Shown one piece after another: positions 12,171-21,330 of a stretch of DNA of 64,000 nucleotides. The notes under the pieces are model-generated. The model saw only the letters and a program-made list of their open reading frames with translations, was not told the DNA's origin and made no database searches. The position numbers and the translations under genes are program-made. The stretch's first letter is position 1. Every line of letters begins with the position of its first letter. This DNA comes from Trogon surrucura (lineage: Eukaryota; Chordata; Aves; Trogoniformes; Trogonidae), in the NCBI GenBank assembly GCA_020746105.1, contig CM036617.1, positions 144,068,518-144,132,517 on the forward strand. The letters run 5' to 3'.

Positions 12171-13792
12171 GTGATTGCAAATGAACTGTGAAAACTAATT
12201 AATACAGGTTATAATATCACTCAAGAGTGGACACAGAGGTTTGAAAGGATACAAATAAATATTAACTCCTTCTCCTATATTTTTGCCAAATAATATATTT
12301 CTTGAAATCTGATGAAAAATCAGTTAACTTATTTAAGGTCCTGCACTGCCTGGCTTCAGATGAATGTTAAAATAGCCAACCTGTACAGTAGAGGCTGTTC
12401 ATAGAGTTTGCCAGCCCAGATGCTTGAAATCCAGGTATAACTGGAAATCTCATTTTAGAGCTTAATCTAAAAAACCAGCTGTAATTTTCAGACGAGAGTT
12501 CGGATAAAAGTTTTGTATTTCCCTGTTCAAATTTCTGTATCCCAAATCTTTCTCCATTTATGAACAACTGAGTGCACAAATTTGCTTCTTCGTATATACT
12601 TCTCGATCTTTTTTTAAAGAGCATTCAGTTTTTATTTTCATATCAGGAGAGGCTTGAACAAATAAAGCAAGATACTGGAGGGCATGTAAGAGCTTATTGC
12701 CATCTATTACTGCAGCTGAATTTTAAGGATGTTACCTGCTATCTGAACGTATTATATCTGTTCTGGTGCAAGAGGTTAGGTAATTTAATGGAGTGCTAGA
12801 TATGCTCCACATGAGAGTATATTTTCTGTTTTCCAAATACAGAGTTTTGAAAGAATGAAATTGAATAGTAAATTTGTCCTGAGCTGACAAATAATTGTGG
12901 CCAAAAGTACTTCTGAACTGAAAAGTGAGAGGAAACAACTTGAAGACAACTTGTTTTGATGTTTGTAAAATGAAGCATTTAATTCAGATAATGCTTTTAA
13001 TACTGAAAACTTACTCTTGGATATTTGTCTAAATTTTGAGAGAGAGGAGGAGGGAAAAATGACCATTTTAAGATTTAAGATTTCTGATAACAGTTAAGTT
13101 ACCAGAAAACAAAATTAAGCTTTTTTTTCTTTTAACATACAAACCCTTTTGGGTTAGTTTGCTAATTATGTCTAAGTGTGACGTAGCCACAGTACTATCT
13201 TGCCAAGTGTCACTTTTTTGATTTGGTTTGTTTGGAGCACAGAAGAAGTTGCAGTAATGAGGAGTGAGACCACAGGGTAGGACTGAGAAGGAGCAGTTTC
13301 TCTTGTCAATCTAACAGGCACAGGACAGAACCTGCAGACTATATCCATGATGAATGCCATGTCAATGCTATTGCTCCTTGTTCTCGGATAAATTAAATGG
13401 GAGTGGGGGAGGCTGCTGAGCCATTCTTATTCAGCATTGGCCTTGGGTATTGTCTGCTGAAGAGTGATCATGTTTGTGAGTCTCATGGGCCTTTTGTAGA
13501 CCTGTGAATGATCATTTGCAGGATGGATGTTTGGTACAGTGGGGCTTCCTGTCATCAAAATATCTATGTGAAAGCTGCAGTGTACAACTAAGAGCTGGCG
13601 AAAATATAGGAGGTGACCAGCTCTACTCTGTGTTCTGCCATGGCGGGGATCTGTGCCTATCATACATCAGAATGAAACTTTACTCAGGGAAATAATTTCC
13701 TTTGTCATGACAAATGTCTAGTGCTAGTGAGTCAATATGAGGTCTTGCAGGCAAGACTAATGCAATGTGTGCTTGTCTCTTACAATATTAAG
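12171..13792 (+). other. VWF: Intron 23
   Basis: 1.6 kb of AT-rich sequence with no recognised repeat or gene. A possible branch-point sequence GACTAAT lies at 13755-13761, ahead of the acceptor TATTAAG. Confidence 0.8.
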
Positions 13793-13912
13793 CCCAACCG
13801 GGAACAGACCTCCATGTCTCCACTCTGTGATGGAAATATGTTGAAGCAAGTGATGGTGGAAACATCATGCAGCATTTTGTCTGGGGATCTTTTTCAAGAA
13901 TGCAAAAAACTT
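13793..13912 (+). CDS. VWF: VWF exon 24: start of the C8-3 module of D3
   Basis: 40 codons, from P-N-R-E-Q-T-S-M-S-P-L-C to FQECKKL, then donor GTGAGT. From the first Cys it aligns with human [23 protein letters not shown]. The N-terminal PNREQTSMSPL part is poorly conserved and about two residues longer than human. The start is set by the only in-frame AG behind a pyrimidine-rich tract (TGTCTCTTACAATATTAAG). The frame is also open upstream of it, so the exact start is the least certain of the D3 exons. Confidence 0.87.
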
Positions 13913-14677
13913 GTGAGTATTGTGATATGTTTCACATTCTTCAGTTCTGCATGATCAGTGCTGACACTGATTACAGCTGCTGGGAAAAGAATGGTTATGC
14001 TGACAACACACAGGACTTGCAGGAGGCCAACTAATTGGCATTCTTATCTCTGACCCTGTCCTATAGCTGATGCTTCATAGGAAAATGAAAGATACTACCT
14101 AGTAGTAAGTTACAGAATAACTTTTGCTTGAGTGAGATTTTACTCTTAAGCCCAGAGACTGGCTCACAGAAACATAGAATGCGTTGGGTTGGAAGGGACC
14201 TTAAAAGGTCATTTAGTTCAAACCCCCTGCAGTAAGCAAGGACATCTTTAACTAGATCAGGTTTCTCAGAGCCCCATAAAGCTTGACCTTGGATGCCTCC
14301 ATAGGTGGAGGATCGATGAAGTCAAGCATAAGAGTTGAGATTGGAGGGGAGGAGGAGCCGAGCTAATGTAGTGCCATTTAGACTGCATTCTACGCAAGCT
14401 GCTGCACAAAAGGATAAGTGGGAGGGTAAGGGTCCAAAAAAAGTTACTCCATATGGGAAATATCAAGGGACAATAAACTGCAGTGTCTATACCAACTTCA
14501 GAAGTGTGGTCCAATGTGATCCCTTGCTGACATCAGCAAAAAGAACTGCACTGATTTATGTTTTACATCAATTCATGGCAAATGGAGCAGCCAAACCATC
14601 TGGAGATTAAATATGCCTACAATAAGGAGATAAGGGGTATCATTGAGTGTACTGTACTCTTTATTTCTGTTTTGCAG
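13913..14677 (+). other. VWF: Intron 24
   Basis: 765 bases. A reverse CR1-like fragment lies at 14166-14308; nothing else is recognised. Confidence 0.85.
14166..14308 (-). mobile_element. Older CR1 LINE 3' end, minus strand
   Basis: On the + strand it reads ACATAGAATGCGTTGGGTTGGAAGGGACC, then AACCCCCTGC, AGATCAGGTTTCTCAGAGCCCC and CTTGACCTTGGATGCCTCC, which is the reverse complement of a CR1 terminal region of another subfamily than the copies at 5493 and 26585. It is diverged and non-coding. Confidence 0.85.
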
Positions 14678-14834
14678 GTGAATCCTGAGCCCTACATAGA
14701 TATTTGCATGTATGACACTTGTGCTTGCGAATCCGTTGGGGACTGTGCTTGTTTCTGTGATGCTATAGCGGCCTATGCACATGCCTGTGCGCAAGAAGGT
14801 GTTGTGGTTCACTGGAGATCACCAACTCTGTGCC
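14678..14834 (+). CDS. VWF: VWF exon 25: C8-3 module with the intersubunit cysteines
   Basis: Reads [18 protein letters not shown], then [19 protein letters not shown] and ends T-L-C plus one base (donor GTAAGT). Cysteines equivalent to human C1097, C1099 and C1101 lie at 14744-14746, 14750-14752 and 14756-14758. C1099 is one of the residues that join D3 domains in multimers, so multimer assembly chemistry is preserved. 157 bases, phase 0 to phase 1, as in human. Confidence 0.97.
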
Positions 14835-15385
14835 GTAAGTACGCGACAGATGAAGAAGAATTGGATGAAAAGCTGTTGGCTCGGACAGATTGTTCTCATC
14901 CAGGTCTGCTCCCACTGATGTGCAGAGAAGTTCATTTTAATGGAAACGGGCTAGCAGCTCAGTGACATCTCCACTTCTTTTTCTATTTATGTTCAGAGCC
15001 ATACCTGAAAAAAAAAATTCCCTCAGGGGTTATAATAGTCAGTGATAAAAACAAGTCTAGAAAAAGAAGTGTTTTCTGTAATATATATATAAATTGATAA
15101 TTAAATGGGGTTTTTTTGCAATTGTTTTTATCAAAACCAAATATCTCTAGTCTAGAGCAAGTATTTCATTATGTGAAAAAAGACTAAGTGTGAAGAAGTG
15201 GCCTGTCCTGGATGTAGTAAGAAAATATCTTATTAAAAAATATTTAAATATGCGATCTTTTTCTTTTTCTATGTGTATGTGGTCCACTTTATACCAAGTT
15301 TGGTGTCATAGTTCTGAGAGGCATGGTGAATACACTGTGGTTTGATTATTTTTTTTTCCCCACCTCTGATTCTTTCACTGCATAG
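14835..15385 (+). other. VWF: Intron 25
   Basis: 551 bases of AT-rich sequence with T runs; nothing else is recognised. Confidence 0.85.
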
Positions 15386-15544
15386 CACAAAGCTGCGAGG
15401 ACCTGAATAAACAAGAATTAGAATATCAATGTGAATGGCGATATAATAGCTGTGGACCTGCTTGCCCTATAACTTGCCAGCACCCACAGCCTTTGGAATG
15501 CCCTCTGCAGTGCGTAGAAGGGTGCCATGTACACTGTCCAGCAG
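15386..15544 (+). CDS. VWF: VWF exon 26: TIL-3 module of D3
   Basis: Completes a Pro codon, then reads [28 protein letters not shown] and [11 protein letters not shown], matching human QSCEERN...[18 protein letters not shown]...HAHCPPG. The Cys before EWRYN is the equivalent of human C1142, the second intersubunit D3 cysteine. The unusual N-S-C site at human N1147 is also kept. Phase 1 start, phase 1 end with donor GTAAGT. Confidence 0.97.
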
Positions 15545-16443
15545 GTAAGTCCATCTTTTGCTTTAAGCAGTTACTTACCTTTCTCCATCTTGCATGAAAA
15601 GAAGTCTTACAGTCCAGAAATATTAACAGATTTGTAAGGCTGGGGATTATGAAAGACTTGGATATAGCACTTAATTACTTAACAGGCTTATGATCCAGTG
15701 GGAGTAACCTATTGCCTTGGACTGGTTTCTATGGCCAAGACTCTGGTGCTCCCGACAGTGCCTAGCAGGCATCTTCCTGTGAGCCAGAGCTTTCAGCTGA
15801 GCTGTTCCCAAAAACTATTTCATAGAAATGAGAGAGGAAAAAATACAGGAAATATGGGGCAGAGAGAGGAAAAACAGACAGAAAGGGAAAGTAAGAAAGA
15901 CAAGCAAGATCCAAATGAAGAGTGAAAACTCAGATGAATAAATACCTCCTAAAGGTAGAGCGAGAAAACATGAAGGCAGAGAAGGAAGGTATTTCAAGAT
16001 CCAAAATAGGTATTCTGGGCCCTGGTATCTCAGATTGAAGTGCTGTAGGAGATACCAGAAGAAACAAATAATATACACATAAAAAGGAAAATGCCATTTT
16101 CTCCTGTTATCTTCAATGCTTTATTCTAAAGATATATTCACCTTCTGTACAGCACTGGCTATTGCAGGTTATGCACTGGGTTAAGTACTTCCAAAATCTA
16201 AATTAAAGGGGTTATGAAGGAAGGAAATACCTCTCTGTATCAAGCTGACAGTGGCCATAACACAAGCACAGTATTCAGAATGTTTGAGCCCAACTCAGAA
16301 GCCTCGTTACGTTTTTTGGGTTTTTTGGGTTTTTTTTTTTTTTTGTTTGTTTGGTTTTTTTTTTGTAGCAGGGTAAATGCAATGATTAGTTTTGCAATTC
16401 ATGAAAATTGGTATCTTTATACTACCGTGCTATTTTGAAACAG
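15545..16443 (+). other. VWF: Intron 26
   Basis: 899 bases. A long T/G-rich tract (about 16312-16368) precedes the acceptor; nothing else is recognised. Confidence 0.85.
16312..16368. repeat. T-rich low-complexity tract
   Basis: TTTTTTGGG units followed by a run of about 17 T and a GTTTGTTTGG-type tail. Simple sequence, prone to length variation. Confidence 0.85.
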
Positions 16444-16579
16444 GGAAAATACTTGATGAGCTGTCCCTGGATTGTGTCAATCCAGAAGAGTGTCTCGTGT
16501 GTGCAGTTGGGGATACCAAGATCCCACATGGAAGGAGAATAATTTTGAACAGAGATGATCCACAACGCTGTCAGTCATG
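16444..16579 (+). CDS. VWF: VWF exon 27: end of TIL-3 and E-3 of D3
   Basis: Reads GKILDELSLDCVNPEEC, LVCAVGDTK and RRIILNRDDPQRCQS, then two bases (TG) of a Cys codon before donor GTATGA. It aligns to human [25 protein letters not shown]. The residue at human R1205 (changed to His in the Vicenza form with fast clearance) is Lys here, a conservative change. The open frame runs on into the intron (YDGFVQ, stop), which is not coding, since the split Cys codon joins exon 28 in phase. Confidence 0.95.
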
Positions 16580-19147
16580 GTATGATGGATTTGTGCAATA
16601 AAAGAGCATGCCTGTTGAGTATGATGGAGGGTGAGAGATGAAGCACACCTGCATGAATAAGTTTTTGGATATGTCTTTAAATATATCACTGAAGATAAAG
16701 CTTGGAAACCATCTCTTATGCTGGTGTCCCTTCACATACAGTGACAGCAGGGATTATAGAATGTCAGCTGAATTTGAACAAGAGAAGTTCTTAAACTCAT
16801 TTTGAAAATTTCCTTTTCCCATGTGTGGGTGGTGCTGCTGGCTTCTGATGTTCCACTTCTTTTTGTGTAAGGCGTGATTCAACATCAGTAAAGCCATCAG
16901 ATTTTTTTCTTCTGACAGTACTTAAAAAATGCTAGTATAGTGCAAGATCTGAATGTACTCATGGTCTAGATCTTGCTGAGATTATTAGCAGTTGGAATTG
17001 TGTACTAATATTGGAAAAACAATTTCCCCAAGATTTTAGGATCATAGCCCGTGGCTTGGTTCTGCATGCATGCATTTCCAAATACGATAAAAGTAATGGC
17101 AGGGCCTTTTGTCACAATGTGGAAGAGACTCCTTTTCATTCTGTATATTGCCCAGTGGCATGTTGCACCATGGCCTCTGATATCTGAAAGTCTGGCATTC
17201 TCCAGATGTCTAGACCTTTGCCAGATACTTTCACAAGTCACTTATAATGCTGTGAATACAAAAGAGCTTTCCATCTTGTAGTTTGACCGTATTTAATAGA
17301 AACTGAGTTGTAAAACTGCTGCAGCCATTAGCCTAGACTAACATCCTTGCTCCAAATACTCTGAACTTCATATTCAGAGCTTCTGTGACTGAACTTTTAA
17401 TTCCTGCCCTCTTGCCAGGGCTAGTGTACATCTGTGCTATAAACCCAGGGCACAAGACTGTTAGGCTAATTCTTTAAATATATGTATTAAGAGTATACAT
17501 GACGAGCCTTGAATTCCATCAAAAGGTCAAAAAAGAGTCTTCATAAATGAGTCTCTGTTCCCTAATTATTGTAATCCCTAATAATAATTTATCTTAAACG
17601 TTGATACACTGGCCACTGCTCACAAAAGATTTCAGAACATTAGGAAAACTTACCTCACTAGGGAAACATCCTTTTGCATAGCTGTCACCTAATTTAGATG
17701 CCTACACCATCTGTACAAACAATAGAAAATATTGCACAAAAATGAATTTCATAGCAAATATCCAAAGGAAATTGGAAACTAGAAGAGGCTCATTCATATT
17801 AGGATTAAAATAATAAATCATCTGTTGCTGTATGTTAATGCCAAAAGTAGCTGTGCATTCTTCAATTAGGAAGACGTTAAAAGCAGCATGAAAAGAACTT
17901 AGCACTTAAACAAAGAGAACTTAAACTAAGGTACCATGTGTGAAGTCTTTTCCTGGACAAATGCATGAGTATTGTCTCATTTAGTTTGTACTTCCTGGGT
18001 GTTCTGTGGGAAAACAAACTTTTTTTTTTTTGTCCATGCTCTTTCATAAACCTTTCCTATTCTGTTTTTTGAACTGTCGAGTAAGACAAGGAACATAGAT
18101 TGACTGAGTCTACACCACCCTCTGCATGAGTGTGGTCGTGTTCTTTGATCAGTGAAGTAAAGAGAATCATGCAACCAGGAATTATAAGGATAGAAGTGTT
18201 GAGGCCTTGCTAAAGATAGAAAGAGATAGATTATAAACAAGATCCTAGAAGGTGGGGGATGACAGAGATGAAAAACCTCATGTCTGCACAGAAGGAAAAA
18301 TAGTGAAAAAGGCAGACATGAAGGAAAAAGAAAAATGGGAGCTGAGATGGAAAGAGAAAAACGTACTAATGGAGGTGAGTAGAAATGGGGAAGACATGGG
18401 ATTAAAAAGAGTTAACAGCTATAAATGAAATACATCATTTAATATGGGAAAATGAACTGAAAACACAGCATGGTAAATAAGAGGAGGAAAAGAGAAACGT
18501 AAAAACCTCAGAGGATAAACATGTGCCAAAGGCGTATTCAAAACAAAAGGAAAAAGCAAAGGGATGTAATGCACTTTAGAGGTAGGAAAAAAGTCTGTTT
18601 GCTGTTTTCACTAAGGTTAAAATCTAAGTAAACCTAGCCTCCTCACAGAGTCTAATAAATGATATCAGAGCCAAAAGTGTCCTTCCTAAGCTAGGATTTT
18701 GGTTTGTGTTAGCTGCCTTTAGTTTGCCTCATGTTTTGCTTTCTTGTGAAGCACACCAGATCTGCCAGTTGAGTCTGGCAGTGGCTTGTAGGCAGCTGTA
18801 TTGCTGAAGCTCAGTGGGTTTCTAGATAGTTTACAGACACAGATTTTAAGCATTCTGCCAAAGGCTGTTATAAGGGGAGCTTCCTCTGACAAATGCATCA
18901 TACGTGTCTCATGTTTCCTGGATCTAAATAAACATGCATGAATATATAGGATTTAACTGTGCAATACCGTGTGGGGAGTTGTGGTGAAACGGAGCAGGGA
19001 AAAAATAATTCACATCGTGTTTTAGGGTTTTTTTTTTGCCATTTTGAGTTATTTAACTGTTTCTGCATGGACATTGTTTTATTATATGTGAGTGAAGTGT
19101 TATTATAAGCGTCGATTTTTTACAGTTAAATTCGGTGATTCTTGTAG
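16580..19147 (+). other. VWF: Intron 27
   Basis: 2.6 kb with purine-rich stretches (about 18240-18600) and no recognised repeat. Two acceptor-like AGs lie at its 3' end: TTTTTTACAG (ending 19125) and TTCTTGTAG (ending 19147). Only the second keeps the reading frame. Confidence 0.82.
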
Positions 19148-20487
19148 TCTGTGTGAAGGGAAGAACTTAACCTGTGCAGCCTGTGAACAAGTGGAGGACA
19201 CTCTAACACCAACAACACCAATTCCAGAGGAGGACATTGAACTACCACCCAGTGCATACTCATGCAGCAAGATGATGGACTTGGCCTTCCTACTGGATGG
19301 CTCCAGTAAACTGTCAGAGGAGGACTTTGAACAGCTGAAGACTTTCGTAACTGGCATGATGAAGAAACTCCACATCTCCCAAAAGAAAATCCGAGTGTCA
19401 GTTCTAGTCTTTAGAGCTGGCCCCACAATCTATCTTGGCCTTAAAGATATCAAAACACAGTCCCAGATGAGGAAAATTGTCCAAAGCATAAAATACACGG
19501 GTGATAAAGAAGCATCCGCCTCTGAAGTCCTTAAATTCACTGTGTATCATGTGTTTGGAAAAGCAGAAAGGACCAATGCTGCCAGAATTGCAGTGCTATT
19601 TATAGCAAGCAAGTCTCGAAGAGAACTCCAAAGAAACCTCTCAACTCTGAGAAAAAAAAAAATTGCAGTAATAGCTGCAGGGATTGGACCTCATGTTGAC
19701 AGCGAGCAAATGAAAGCCATTGAAGAGGCATCACAAGACAATAGAGTCTTCCGAATGAACAACGTGTTGGAACTAATGGATAATAGGGATCTCCTCATTG
19801 ATCATCTATGTGATCTTGGACCTGAAGAAAGTTCTGTTGTACAAACTACGTTGGCTCCAACAATATCCAGTGTCTTATTTCCTCATTGGGGACTCACAGC
19901 ACCACCACCCTTTCCAGAAAAGCCCACTCGCAGAAAGCTGGACATTGCTTTTATTGTGGAAGGATCTGACAATGTAGGGGAGGAAAATTTCAATATTGTC
20001 AAGGAATTCCTTGAGAGGGTGATCACAGGAATGTATGTGGGACAGGAATTTATTCATGTTACAGTAATGCAGTATTCAGAGACTGTCACTCTGGAGTATT
20101 CCTTTAGGGAAACACAGTCAAAAGAAAGTATTATTGAGAAGGTGAGGAGCATACCCTACCAAGGAGGGAAGGCTACTAACACTGGGAATGCCCTCGATTA
20201 TATTTCCAAACACACGTTTACATCAGTAAATGGGGGCAGGCAAGATGTTCCTCACCTGGTATATATGGTGTCATCCAGTCCTTCTACTGATGTTATCACA
20301 CGACCTCCCAGGAGCATAAATGTTATTCCCATAGGCATAACCCCCAACGCAAATATCCAAGAGCTCAGAAACATCAGTTACCCTAACAACCCCATTATCT
20401 TGCATAGTTATAGAACGCTTATTGAAGAAGCACCTCAATTAGTGCTGCAGTCATGCTGCTCTCGTAAACTTTGGACAGAAATTCCAG
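19148..20487 (+). CDS. VWF: VWF exon 28: linker, A1 domain and A2 domain
   Basis: 1,340 bases (human 1,379) in the same phases. Order: CLCEGKNLTCAAC end of D3; a short Thr/Pro-rich linker; A1 from its first Cys (19263-19265) to H-L-C-D-L; a second linker; A2 from LDIAFIVEGS to the vicinal CC at 20454-20459. A1 (MIDAS-like DGSSKLSEEDF) binds platelet GPIb-alpha. A2 is the shear-unfolded domain cut by ADAMTS13, and the scissile Tyr-Met pair is present at 20262-20267 (LVYMV). Differences from human: the pre-A1 linker is 8 residues shorter, A1 lacks 4 residues near human 1400, the A1-A2 linker has 4 extra and the A2-A3 linker lacks 5. Donor GTAAAG. Confidence 0.97.
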
Positions 20488-21210
20488 GTAAAGTTGGATA
20501 TATGTGTAATTTCTTCTTTCCTCTCTCCTGTCTCCTCCATTTCCTGCTCACATCACTGAAATTTGAAGGACTCCCATATCTCGTTTGTTATCTTGTTGTC
20601 CAAGTGCCAAAGAAGAATCAGTTATCTTTGCTGGAGGTTGAGGATGCTGCCCCAGGTCAGCAGTACTGAGCACAGACCTGCAGCCAACCTTCTGTAGGCT
20701 CAGTTGTCAGTAAAGTACAGCAGCTTTTAGATAGGTTGGGGGATGCCAGAAGAAGAAAGTTATTCTCATCTGCCTGCAAGCAAGTTAAAATCGCAGTTTC
20801 TCTTTCCTCAAGGGAGTTCGTTTTTGTGTCTTTCTTCTTTGGTTTTGTTTTGCTTTATTTGTTTGGTTATGGGGATGTATTTTGTGGTTTTGTTTGTTTA
20901 TTTTTGTTTGTTGTTGGGGGTTTGTCGTTCTTCGTTTGGTTTTGTTTGCTGTTGTTTTTGTTTTAGTCCCCTGAGAGTAAAATAACATTAGCAGTAGAGC
21001 AGGAATTGAAATACCTATGTATCCCTCTGAATATAAATCTCAAGGTTCTCCTTAAAGGGCCGTCACTTATTGTTGACTGTCAGCTGGTCATTATTCTGCT
21101 TGTTTTCCTGAAATGCAGGTATCTCTGCCCTTTCTGCTCCTACCAATAGATTAGTAGATTCTGCTTATGGTTATCGATATAAATATTTTTTATTTTTTTC
21201 CTATCCTCAG
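20488..21210 (+). other. VWF: Intron 28
   Basis: 723 bases, with a G/T-rich low-complexity block at about 20816-20965 (GGTTTTGTTTTG, TTTGTTTG units). The frame of exon 28 stays open for 60 codons into this intron by chance. It ends with CTATCCTCAG. Confidence 0.88.
20816..20965. repeat. G/T-rich low-complexity block
   Basis: Irregular TTTG/TTTTG/GGTTTTG units on the + strand over about 150 bases, non-coding despite open frames. Confidence 0.8.
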
Positions 21211-21330
21211 AGTTGTGCAACAAACCAATAGATGTCATGTTTCTTCTGGATGGAAGTGCCAATATTGGAGCATCAGAGTTTGAGGAAATGAAAAACTTTG
21301 TACGGGCATTTGTTGAAAGTGCCAAGATCA
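21211..21330 (+). CDS. VWF: VWF exon 29: start of the A3 domain
   Basis: Completes a Glu codon, then reads LCNKPIDVMFLLDGSANIG and FEEMKNFVRAFVESAKI. The Cys is the equivalent of human C1686, which closes the A3 ring with a Cys in exon 32. D-G-S-A-N keeps the MIDAS-like D-x-S-x-S start only in part (Asn at the last position). A3 binds fibrillar collagen. 120 bases, ends one base into a Ser codon with donor GTACGT. Confidence 0.96.

Noticed and set aside
19092-19147. Upstream Met of the long open frame as a gene start
   Set aside because: The frame is simply open into intron 27; the exon begins at 19148, shown by the phase of the split Cys codon and homology to human.
20488-20669. Continuation of the A2 frame to 20669
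   Set aside because: Donor GTAAAG at 20488 and the perfect junction to exon 29 show this is intron read-through.
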